Shown piece after piece: positions 43,778-51,967 of a DNA stretch of 64,000 nt. The notes under the pieces were generated by a model. That model was not told the DNA's origin. It saw only the letters and a program-made list of their open reading frames with translations, and did not search any database. This DNA comes from Bacteroidales bacterium (GTDB taxonomy: Bacteria > Bacteroidota > Bacteroidia > Bacteroidales > UBA932). The DNA lies in NCBI GenBank assembly GCA_024695285.1, contig JAILIM010000023.1, positions 41,251-105,250 of the forward strand, given 5' to 3'. Within the stretch, counting starts at the first letter, position 1. Each line of letters begins with the position of its first letter. The position numbers and the translations under genes are program-made.

Positions 43778-45667
43778 CTATTGAAGCACGGGGAAGACCG
43801 TGAGGCGGAGGGTGGTCTGGCCGTAGGGGACTAGGAGGATGTGCTGCTCGGGGCCGGTGGGGATGACGTCTGCGGGCAGGACGGGGGTGAGCAGCTGGCC
43901 GTCGGGCCCTTTGTCCCATTCCCACACAATCGGGCGCACGGCGAGGCGGAGACACCCGTCTTCGAATTCAGGCATGGCGTCGGGAGCGGCTGCAAAGTTC
44001 CAGGGACCTTCCGGCCGGATGTCCCAGCAGGGGAAGGCTACGTCGTCGGCGGGATACTTCCCGTTCATGTTGGCATAACGCACCGTGTCTTTGCGGAAGC
44101 GGGCCGGAATGGCGTAGCTGTAGACCAGAGGACCGCGCTGAAAATACACGCCGCCGCCATAGGCGCCCTGCCGTTCCGTGCGCATGGGCAGGGTCAGCAC
44201 CACACGGTCGCCGTTCGCCCACCTGCGCTTCAGGCTCACGAAACTCCCTGCCGCCAGAGGCCCCTTCTCCGCTTTCCCGTTCACGGTCAGCGTGGCTCCG
44301 GAGCACCATCCCGGGATGCGCAGGGTGAGTGTCGCTGTGTGCCTGCCCCCTGAGGCGGATGCCGTGATCGTGACCGTCCCGTCGTGGGGGTAGAGGGTCT
44401 GCTCGTGGAAACTCAGACAGTCGCTGAAGCGGAAGCGGGACGGCCCGTAAAGTGCCGCCACGGCCTCTCCCTTGCCGCGCAGCCACATGCGGGCGGCGTA
44501 GTTGGGGTAGAGCCGGTGGATGTTGCCGGCGCAGCATTCAGTCTGGTGGGTGGGACGGTATGCCATCCACGTGGAGCAGTAGTTGTCTTTGTTGTGGTTA
44601 GATGTGCCGGTGGCAAGGAATTGATTGACGGACGAATAGTACTGAAGCGCCTTGAAATCAGGCGTGACGCTGCCTGCACCCGCGTTGAAGACTATCCTTT
44701 CAATCATGTCGGCGTAGCGGGCGTCCTTCAGTATCTCCAGGTAGTAGCCGAGGGCCCAGCACATGTCCACGGCGTTGCAGGTCTCGTGGCTGTGGCGTAT
44801 GTCCCGGCCCTGCAGCCATTCGGCGCTTGTGAAAAGCCCGTCCGGCAGGCCGTCTTCCTCGTAGAGACGCCGGAGCGAGTATTCTCCCAGCTGCCGGTAC
44901 CAGGGGTCGCCGGTCGCAGCGTACAGCATGATGGGGAGTTTCAGGATTTCGCTCATGGTGACTCCGTGCATTTTGTACGGCTCCTTGCCCAGCAGGAACT
45001 CCGGGGTCACGCGGTCGTCGCGGCTGAGGTCCGCATCTCCGGTCAGTTCCTTGCGGAAACGGAAAGCCGAGTCGGCCCTTGCCACCAGCGCTTTGTCGCC
45101 GGTGAGTCCTGCCGTCCAGAGCATTCCCTCCAGGGAAATGATGTCCCGTCTGCGCACCAGCTGCTTCATGGGAATGGAGTGGTAGTGCCTGCGCAGGGCT
45201 TCGGGGATGGCGGGGTCCGGAGCCACGTCGTAGGCTGCTTTCATGGCGCGGAAGAAGACGGCGAAGGGCCAGGTGTATTCAACTCTCTTCGATCCGAGCC
45301 GCCCGTTTTCCCAAGGGTGCTCCAGGGTGTAGCGGATACCTGCCTCCCCCTTTTTGATGAACTCTTCTTCGCCGAGCAGGTAGCCCAGGCGCAGCAGGCC
45401 GTCGGTGTAGTAGGCGGTCTGCTCATAGCGCCACCAGTCCTTGCCGTGCGTGCCCATGCGGGGGATCTCTCCGGCCCAGAGGCATGTGGTGTATGGGTAT
45501 GAAAGTGCCTCCGGATGGCCTGTGAGTCCGTTTTTCTGGGAGATGAGAGTCTCTTTCAGCCAGCCTTCGGGGCGGATGTCTTTAAGGCTGCCTTCCTGCC
45601 AGGGCTGCGCGAGACAGGATAAGCAACACAGTACGGCAGCGGCTGAGGCAAACAAGGCTCTTTTCAT
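43778..45667 (-). CDS. GH127/DUF1680-family glycoside hydrolase, probable beta-L-arabinofuranosidase
   Basis: A 629-residue secreted protein (MKRALFASAAAVLCCLSCLAQ) of normal family length. The alpha/alpha-barrel part shows WRYEQTAYYTDGLLRLGYLL, and the Zn-binding catalytic site is complete: HETCNAVDM (Glu and Cys) and TECCAGNIHRLYP (the Cys pair, one of which is the nucleophile in characterised GH127). The related families GH146 and others share the motif, so the exact specificity is open. It begins 1 nt after the phosphatase gene, so the two form an operon and probably act in sequence on the same glycan. Confidence 0.87.
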   Translation of the reverse strand: MKRALFASAAAVLCCLSCLAQPWQEGSLKDIRPEGWLKETLISQKNGLTGHPEALSYPYTTCLWAGEIPRMGTHGKDWWRYEQTAYYTDGLLRLGYLLGEEEFIKKGEAGIRYTLEHPWENGRLGSKRVEYTWPFAVFFRAMKAAYDVAPDPAIPEALRRHYHSIPMKQLVRRRDIISLEGMLWTAGLTGDKALVARADSAFRFRKELTGDADLSRDDRVTPEFLLGKEPYKMHGVTMSEILKLPIMLYAATGDPWYRQLGEYSLRRLYEEDGLPDGLFTSAEWLQGRDIRHSHETCNAVDMCWALGYYLEILKDARYADMIERIVFNAGAGSVTPDFKALQYYSSVNQFLATGTSNHNKDNYCSTWMAYRPTHQTECCAGNIHRLYPNYAARMWLRGKGEAVAALYGPSRFRFSDCLSFHEQTLYPHDGTVTITASASGGRHTATLTLRIPGWCSGATLTVNGKAEKGPLAAGSFVSLKRRWANGDRVVLTLPMRTERQGAYGGGVYFQRGPLVYSYAIPARFRKDTVRYANMNGKYPADDVAFPCWDIRPEGPWNFAAAPDAMPEFEDGCLRLAVRPIVWEWDKGPDGQLLTPVLPADVIPTGPEQHILLVPYGQTTLRLTVFPVLQ

Positions 45668-45668
45668 C

Positions 45669-46841
45669 TTATTTCTTGAAACTCAGCGAGTGGAGTTCCT
45701 TGCCGTCCTCACTGACGACGCGGATGTCGACACGCCCCTCCGTGACCTTGCAGTCGAGGCGGTCGGTGTTGCTGTTGACAAGGATGGGGAAGGCGTTGCG
45801 GTTGCCGTCCGCTCCCGGGGCGGTGTAGATGTATTTGTGGTGGTGGCCGCTGAGCATCAGGTCCACTCCGGCTTCGTTGAGCACCGGAAGCATATTGTCG
45901 CAAAGCCACTGCTGGGCATACCAGGGCGTGAAATGCGAAATTGTGGGGATGTGGATCAGGGCGATGCGCCAGGGGGCGGATTTGAACAGCGGGTCCTCCA
46001 CGGCTTTCTTGAGCCACTCGAGCTCGGTGCGGCGGTAGGAGTCGAAGTCGGCGGTGCCGAAATACTCGCCGCTCGAGTCGGTCTTGTCTTCACCTCCGTC
46101 GAGCACCAGGAAGGCGCAGGGGCCCTGGCGGAACAGGAAGTAGAATTCGCCGGTGGGGGAGTCGAAGATGCCGGGCACCAGGTGGAATTCCCTTCCGCGG
46201 CTCTCGTGGTTGCCGCGCACGTAGATGGAAGGAACGGACTGCAGCAGCTCCTTAGCGGGGCCGAAGGTGTATTTGATCATGGTGTCCAGGCTGTTCACGT
46301 AGGAGGCCATGTCGCCGTTCATGACGAAGAAATCCATGTCTTCGGGCTTGAGATCCTTGGTCAGGGCGGTGTAGCGTCCTGTCTTGCAGTGGATGTCGTT
46401 GACCACGCTGAAGCGGCACTCCTTTGCGTTGAGGTCCAGGGTCTTGATGCCGCTGATGTCGCCGGTTATCTTGAGCTCCGGGCCCCAGACGATGCCATAG
46501 GCATAGCTGTCGTCGAGCGCCACCTTGCCCACGATGCGGTAGCGGTAGGGGGTCCCGGGCTGAAGCCCGCTCACCCGGATGCGGTGGATGGTGCCGTGGA
46601 CGCGCCGTCCGGCAATCGTCTCATAGAAGCGGGGAAGGTCGGAGTTGTACATCGACGATCCGTCTTCCGGGGCCACTTCCACGTAGGCGAGCGTCGGCTC
46701 GGGGGTCTTAAAGATCACGGTTAAACCGGTTTCGGATACGTTCTGCACCCAGGGGCCGTACTGGATGGCCGCCTTCCTGGGCTGTGCCAGGCAGATAAGG
46801 CAGGTCAGGATTGCTGCGAGAGATAGAAGTATTCTTTTCAT
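45669..46841 (-). CDS. Purple-acid-phosphatase-like metallophosphoesterase
   Basis: A 390-residue secreted protein (MKRILLSLAAILTCLICLAQ). An N-terminal FN3-like domain (QNVSETGLTVIFKTPEPTLAYVEVAP; RIRVSGLQPGTPYRYRI) precedes a calcineurin-like core with VNDIHC (D-x-H), MNGDM, GNHESRG, IHIPT and GHHHKY. This is the bacterial PAP-like arrangement, different from the MetallophosN/C enzymes elsewhere in the window, and here the first motif is canonical. The upstream in-frame start adds six residues, but the signal peptide supports ATG 46841. Confidence 0.88.
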   Translation of the reverse strand: MKRILLSLAAILTCLICLAQPRKAAIQYGPWVQNVSETGLTVIFKTPEPTLAYVEVAPEDGSSMYNSDLPRFYETIAGRRVHGTIHRIRVSGLQPGTPYRYRIVGKVALDDSYAYGIVWGPELKITGDISGIKTLDLNAKECRFSVVNDIHCKTGRYTALTKDLKPEDMDFFVMNGDMASYVNSLDTMIKYTFGPAKELLQSVPSIYVRGNHESRGREFHLVPGIFDSPTGEFYFLFRQGPCAFLVLDGGEDKTDSSGEYFGTADFDSYRRTELEWLKKAVEDPLFKSAPWRIALIHIPTISHFTPWYAQQWLCDNMLPVLNEAGVDLMLSGHHHKYIYTAPGADGNRNAFPILVNSNTDRLDCKVTEGRVDIRVVSEDGKELHSLSFKK

Positions 46842-46846
46842 AAACA

Positions 46847-46854
46847 CAAAAATA
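46847..46854 (-). promoter_or_regulatory. -7 element TATTTTTG for the phosphatase/GH127 operon
   Basis: It matches TAnnTTTG on the minus strand and ends 5 nt before the ATG at 46841. Confidence 0.5.
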
Positions 46855-46875
46855 TGCAATTATTGTTAATGTTCA

Positions 46876-48513
46876 CTATGGATTCCCGATTTCCATAAGG
46901 CGCTTTTCGAACTGGTCGTGGCCGCATACGGCAGAGTTGCGCAGCTTTACGCGGTAGTTGTAGATGGTGGAAGGGGATTTTTTCAGGAACTGGGCGATCT
47001 TTGCGGATTCGGTGACACCGAGGCGGATAAGGGCGAATATCCGCAGTTCGTTGTTGAGGCGCCCTTCGGGAAGATTCTTCCCGATCCGGCTTTCTTCGCG
47101 AAGCAGTGCATTCAGCTGGGAGACGAAGTCGGGATAGACTCCAAGGAAGGTGTTGTCGAATTCTTCATAGAGTTTCGACCTTTCCGTGTCTATGAACGTG
47201 TCCGATTTGAGCTCCTGGAGCACGTCCGAAATGTCCCTGCTCTTGGATACGGTCCTCAGTCTCGACCGGTAGCGCTCCAGGCCGCTGATGTTCTCGGAGA
47301 ACATCGACATATAGCGTCCCAGGTATATATCCTTTATATTGTTCGCATCCTTGAGCCGGGCGATATAAGTCTGCATGCTGGCGTTGACGGCCTTGATTTC
47401 CTGGCTTTGGGCGCTTATGCTGGCGTTTGCCTTGCGCAGCTTGCCCTGGAACAGGCGCAGGACGAAGAGCAGGATGAGCGAGGCCGCCAGGAGAATGAGG
47501 AGCAACTGGGTTGAAACGGTGAGACGAGAAATCTTGCGCCTTTCCTGATTGTCCAGTGAGAGAGTGATTGCGGGCATCACGGAGGATATTTCTTCAAGGC
47601 ATATGCGTGCGTCGGCCTGGGTGGCGCCCTCGAGGGCGTTTGTGATGAAGACGAATGCTTTGTCCACCTCGCCCTTGTCGTGGAGCAGCCTTGCCGTGTT
47701 GGTGAGCGCTCTCGAGGCGCGGACGGGAATCATCAGGTCGTATCTGGCACTGACGGCATAGTGCTGCAGTTCCCGGTCGGTGTCGCCTTCCGCGCGGTAG
47801 GTCTTGGCGAGCCAGTAATGGATTGTGGACATGTCGTCAATGGACAAGTCGCTGTCCGACAATGCTTTTTCAAGCAGGCTCCGGGCCTGGAGAAAATTGC
47901 CTTTGTCTATCTCCGCCGCGGCGTTGACCGTGTAGTACTCTATCGAGCCCTCTTTCATTGCCGCACGGTTAAGGGCCTGATAGTACAGCTCCGTCTGCCT
48001 GTGGCCCTGTCTGAGGCGGTCATCCCTGGTCGTGAGGGCGAGGCCGTGGTAGATGGCGTAGAGGGTATGGTTGAGCCGGTCCTCCTGGTCTTTATCCGCA
48101 TCGGAGATATTGATGTGGCTGACGGTTTCCATGGCGTCGTGGAACATTCCGGAATTGATGTACCGTCTTGCCAGGTCGAGCTTTGCGTCTGTCATCAGCG
48201 GCTTGTCGCCTGTGGCTGCGGCCAGGCTGTCCTTGGTGTGGGCATACAGGAAGGCGGAGTCCAGGTCCCATCTAACGTACATATCGAACAGTTCGTCGCA
48301 CAGCCGGTAGCGCTCCGTATCGCTCGTCGCCTTCTGCAGGGCGTGATGCAGTTGTGATATCCTGGAATTGCGTATGAGCTCGATTTCAGTGCGGTTTTCA
48401 AGCGTGTGCTCCAGGTTCTCGACAGCCTCGTCCCACACATGGCCGGACACGCCTTTGCAGGCCGACAAGCTGCCGATCAGAAGGATATAAACGATTCCGA
48501 CATTGATTTTCAT
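46876..48513 (-). CDS. DUF6377-type membrane-anchored TPR regulator
   Basis: A 545-residue protein with a lipoprotein-like signal (VYILLIGSLSAC), a periplasmic helical TPR region (about 30-330), one membrane helix (about 334-353, TQLLLILLAASLILLFVL), a coiled coil, and a cytosolic C-terminus with a LuxR-like HTH (RLGVTESAKIAQFLKKSPSTIYNYRVKLRN). This is the plan of Bacteroidota DUF6377 regulators found beside susCD genes, believed to sense glycan cues and control transcription across the inner membrane. It is divergent from susC at 48707 and is the obvious candidate regulator for both PUL operons. The start at 48513 is set by the signal segment. Confidence 0.85.
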   Translation of the reverse strand: MKINVGIVYILLIGSLSACKGVSGHVWDEAVENLEHTLENRTEIELIRNSRISQLHHALQKATSDTERYRLCDELFDMYVRWDLDSAFLYAHTKDSLAAATGDKPLMTDAKLDLARRYINSGMFHDAMETVSHINISDADKDQEDRLNHTLYAIYHGLALTTRDDRLRQGHRQTELYYQALNRAAMKEGSIEYYTVNAAAEIDKGNFLQARSLLEKALSDSDLSIDDMSTIHYWLAKTYRAEGDTDRELQHYAVSARYDLMIPVRASRALTNTARLLHDKGEVDKAFVFITNALEGATQADARICLEEISSVMPAITLSLDNQERRKISRLTVSTQLLLILLAASLILLFVLRLFQGKLRKANASISAQSQEIKAVNASMQTYIARLKDANNIKDIYLGRYMSMFSENISGLERYRSRLRTVSKSRDISDVLQELKSDTFIDTERSKLYEEFDNTFLGVYPDFVSQLNALLREESRIGKNLPEGRLNNELRIFALIRLGVTESAKIAQFLKKSPSTIYNYRVKLRNSAVCGHDQFEKRLMEIGNP

Positions 48514-48517
48514 ATCA

Positions 48518-48525
48518 CAAACATA
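48518..48525 (-). promoter_or_regulatory. -7 element TATGTTTG for the regulator gene
   Basis: It matches TAnnTTTG on the minus strand and ends 4 nt before the ATG, implying a leaderless mRNA. Confidence 0.5.
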
Positions 48526-48622
48526 CGGAAAATATGTGAATAATCTACTATTATTTGTTTGAATTTTGCGGACTAAACTTTTATAAAACAATTATATAGG
48601 TAAAGATTTCTTGTTTTTTTTA

Positions 48623-48675
48623 TCTACTAATTCACTTTTCAGGCATCATTATGCGCGCGAGAACAATTATATTTG
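48623..48675 (+). promoter_or_regulatory. Shared susC promoter module, copy 2
   Basis: TCTACTAATT (48623-48632), 18 nt, ATGCGCGCGAGAAC (48651-48664), 3 nt, -7 element TATATTTG (48668-48675). Block order and spacing equal copy 1 at 17111-17163, while the spacer sequences differ. Confidence 0.75.
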
Positions 48676-48706
48676 TAAAATCATTATGCTTTTCAATCAT
48701 CAGAAT

Positions 48707-51700
48707 ATGCTTAAGAAAAAACTGTTAACCACACTTGCCACACTGCTTTGCCTGGCAGTTTCCTTCGGGGCCTTCGCCCAGAAACAGACAGTGCAGGGAG
48801 TCGTGACAGATTCCACCGGCCCCGTGATCGGAGCCGTCGTGCAGTCCGGCGGAGCCAACGCTGTGACTGACCTGGATGGAGCATTCTCCATTTCCGTTCC
48901 TTCCGACGCCGTGCTGGAGATTTCAGCCCTCAGCTACAAGACCCTCCGGGTCCCCGTGGCCGGCCGGACCAGTATCGCCATCACGCTCGAGGAAGACAGC
49001 TTCATGCTTGAAGACGCCGTGGCCATCGGTTATGGCACTCAAAAGAAAACCAACCTCACAGGTGCAGTCTCCGTGATCAAGTCGGAGGCCCTGCAGGACC
49101 GTTCCGCCCTCGACGTGGGACATATGCTGCAGGGTACGGTGCCCGGCCTCAACGTCACTTCCGGTTCCGGCCGTCCCGGACAGGCAGCTACGCTGAACAT
49201 CCGTGGATGGAATTCCATCAACGGCGGCTCCCCGCTGGTCCTCATCGACGGCGTGGAAGGTGACATCCAGTACATCAACCCCGTGGACGTGGACAACATT
49301 TCCGTCATCAAGGATGCAGCCGCAGCTGCCATCTACGGTGCAAAAGGTTCCGCCGGTGTGGTGCTCGTGACCACCAAGAGCGGCAGCAAGGAAAAGGACG
49401 GACGCGCCAAAGTGACCTACAGCGGCCGCTTCGGCGTCACCGCCCCCACCACATCGACGGACTATGAAACCCGTGGCTATGATTCGGTCTATCTGAACAA
49501 CCTGTTCTGGGCCACCTACAGCCCCGGCACCAAGTACGCCAACTACTCCGACTACGACATGGAGCAGCTCTGGGCCCGCCGTGGCGACGTGGTGGAGAAT
49601 CCCGCCCGCCCCTGGGTCGTCATCTCCCAGGAAAACGGCAGGGACGTGTATAACTACTACGCCAACACCGACTGGTACCATGTCCTCTACAACGACATAA
49701 AGCCCACCACCAGCCACTCCGTCTCGATGAGCGGCGGCACCAAGGCCGTAAGCTATATGGTTTCAGGAGGTTACACCTACGAGCAGGGTATGTTCAAGGA
49801 CAACCCCGACAACTACAAGCGCGTCAACCTCCGCGCCAAGATTTCCTTCGACGTGACCGACTGGCTGCGCATCGGTTCCAACACGAGCTACTTCAACAGC
49901 TCCTACTTCTATCCCGGCCAGAGCGGCATCAACAACAACTTCGCCAAGAGTACCGTCCACGCCCTTGCCAGCTACCCCGCCACCAACCCTGACGGCAGCA
50001 ACGTATGGGCAACAAAATACAACGGCTACCAGCTGATGGACGGCCTCCTCATGATCCTCGACGCCGATTTCTTCAACCAGGACAACGTCGACAACATCAG
50101 CGAGACCGTGGACTTCACCCTCACTCCCGTGAAGGGCCTTACCATCAAGGGCGACTACACCTACACGCTCAAGTACAACCGCTACCTCAACCGCGCCGTG
50201 AACGGCACCTATTCCCAGTATCCGATGGAAATGGTGGACAAGTCCGACGGCGTGTTCATCGACAAGCTCACTGAGAGCGCCAACACCAACATCTACCAGG
50301 CCTACAACCTCTACGCCACCTACCAGAACAGCATTGCCGCCGCCCATAACTTCAAGATCATGGCCGGTGTCAACTACGAAACCCGCTGGATCAAGGACCT
50401 CGGCCTCGTGGGCTACAACCTCTACTCCACCTCCCTCAACGACCAGGACCTCGTGGGCGCCGACCCTGCAGATCCCGACGGCAAGAAGCGCATGGAGACC
50501 TCCGGAGGCCAGAATGAACTCAAGACAGCCGGCTACTTCACCCGTATCAACTACGACTACAAGGGCCGCTACCTCCTGGAGCTCAACGCCCGCTACGACG
50601 GCTCTTCCCGCTTCCTTCGCGGCAGCCGCTGGGTGTTCTCGCCTTCCGTCTCCCTCGGATGGAGAGTCTCCGAGGAGCCTTTCTTCGAGCCGCTCAAGAC
50701 CTGGTGGGACAACGCCAAGATCCGCTTCTCCTACGGCCAGCTCGGCAACCAGCAGATGAGCAGCTACTATCCTGCCATCCGCACCGTCTCTACCGACGGC
50801 AAGTCTTCCTACCTGCTCGGCGGCGCCAACCTGCCCCAGGCCTCCCTGTCCGCACCGGTGTCTTCCGGCCTCACCTGGGAGCGCTCCATCCAGAGCAACC
50901 TCGGCATCGATATGGCGTTCCTCGGCAACCGCCTGGAATTCAGCGCTGAAGGCTATATCCGCGACACCAAGGACATGCTCACCGCCGGTGAAGCACTGCC
51001 CGCAGTCTACGGCGCTTCCTCGCCGAAGGAGAACGTTGCAGACCTCCGCACCAAGGGTTATGAGCTCACGCTGAGCTGGAGGGATTCGTTCAACCTCGGA
51101 GCCAAACCTTTCAACTACGGCGCAAGCGTCGTGTTCAGTGACTATGTGTCACACATCACCCGCTTCAACAACCCCGATAAACTCTTTGCCAAGACCTACT
51201 GGGTGGGCCAGAAATACGGTGACATCTGGGGCTACCATGTGGATGGTCTCTTCGCCACCGATGAGGAGGCCAAGAGCTACGACGTGGACCAGTCCAAGGT
51301 CAACGACGCCCAGATTTTCCCCCAGGGCCTCTTCGCTGGCGACATGAAGTTCGCCGACCTCGACGGTGACAAGGCCATCAACAAGGGCGAGGAGAGAGTC
51401 GGCAAGAGCGGCGACTGGCAGGTGATAGGAAACAGCCAGCCCCGCTACAACTACGGCGTCAACCTCAACGCATCATGGAACGGCTTCGACCTTTCCGTCT
51501 TCTTCCAGGGCATCGGTCATATGGACTGGTATCCCGCAGCGGACGCCCGTTCGTTCTGGTTCCTCTATGCACGTCCCTACCAGACCTTCATCCCGAGGAA
51601 CTTCCTGAACGACTGCTGGAGCGAGGAGAATCCCAATGCCTACTATCCCCGTCCCAGAGGTTACGTGGCAATGAACGCCAACCGTCCCCTGGGTGTGGCC

Positions 51701-51955
51701 AACGACCGCTATCTCCAGAATATCGGCTACCTGAGGCTCAAGAACCTCGTGTTCGGCTATACCCTTCCCGAGAAGCTCACCAAGAAAGCATCCATCGCGA
51801 AGCTCCGCTTCTACTTCACCGGTGAGAACCTCTTCTATCTGGCTCCCGGCCTCCACGGCAATTTCGTGGATCCTGAAATGGCAATGACCGGCGGCAACCT
51901 CCGCCTGTATCCCTGGCAGAAGAGTTTCATCTTTGGTATCGACATCACCCTCTAA
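48707..51955 (+). CDS. SusC/RagA-family TonB-linked outer-membrane transporter
   Basis: A 1082-residue transporter heading operon 2. Signal peptide MLKKKLLTTLATLLCLAVSFGAFAQ, CarboxypepD-reg-like domain (VQGVVTDSTGPVIGAVVQSGG), plug (AVAIGYGTQKKTNLTGAVSVIKSEAL, LNIRGWNSINGGSPLVLIDGVEG, ISVIKDAAAAAIYGAKGSAGVVLVTTKSG), and barrel ending DITL. An in-frame ATG at 48686 is possible (MLFNHQN then MLKKK), but the signal peptide fits 48707. It is a different SusC subtype from the one at 17215. Confidence 0.94.
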   Translation: MLKKKLLTTLATLLCLAVSFGAFAQKQTVQGVVTDSTGPVIGAVVQSGGANAVTDLDGAFSISVPSDAVLEISALSYKTLRVPVAGRTSIAITLEEDSFMLEDAVAIGYGTQKKTNLTGAVSVIKSEALQDRSALDVGHMLQGTVPGLNVTSGSGRPGQAATLNIRGWNSINGGSPLVLIDGVEGDIQYINPVDVDNISVIKDAAAAAIYGAKGSAGVVLVTTKSGSKEKDGRAKVTYSGRFGVTAPTTSTDYETRGYDSVYLNNLFWATYSPGTKYANYSDYDMEQLWARRGDVVENPARPWVVISQENGRDVYNYYANTDWYHVLYNDIKPTTSHSVSMSGGTKAVSYMVSGGYTYEQGMFKDNPDNYKRVNLRAKISFDVTDWLRIGSNTSYFNSSYFYPGQSGINNNFAKSTVHALASYPATNPDGSNVWATKYNGYQLMDGLLMILDADFFNQDNVDNISETVDFTLTPVKGLTIKGDYTYTLKYNRYLNRAVNGTYSQYPMEMVDKSDGVFIDKLTESANTNIYQAYNLYATYQNSIAAAHNFKIMAGVNYETRWIKDLGLVGYNLYSTSLNDQDLVGADPADPDGKKRMETSGGQNELKTAGYFTRINYDYKGRYLLELNARYDGSSRFLRGSRWVFSPSVSLGWRVSEEPFFEPLKTWWDNAKIRFSYGQLGNQQMSSYYPAIRTVSTDGKSSYLLGGANLPQASLSAPVSSGLTWERSIQSNLGIDMAFLGNRLEFSAEGYIRDTKDMLTAGEALPAVYGASSPKENVADLRTKGYELTLSWRDSFNLGAKPFNYGASVVFSDYVSHITRFNNPDKLFAKTYWVGQKYGDIWGYHVDGLFATDEEAKSYDVDQSKVNDAQIFPQGLFAGDMKFADLDGDKAINKGEERVGKSGDWQVIGNSQPRYNYGVNLNASWNGFDLSVFFQGIGHMDWYPAADARSFWFLYARPYQTFIPRNFLNDCWSEENPNAYYPRPRGYVAMNANRPLGVANDRYLQNIGYLRLKNLVFGYTLPEKLTKKASIAKLRFYFTGENLFYLAPGLHGNFVDPEMAMTGGNLRLYPWQKSFIFGIDITL

Positions 51956-51967
51956 ATGAATCCTGCA

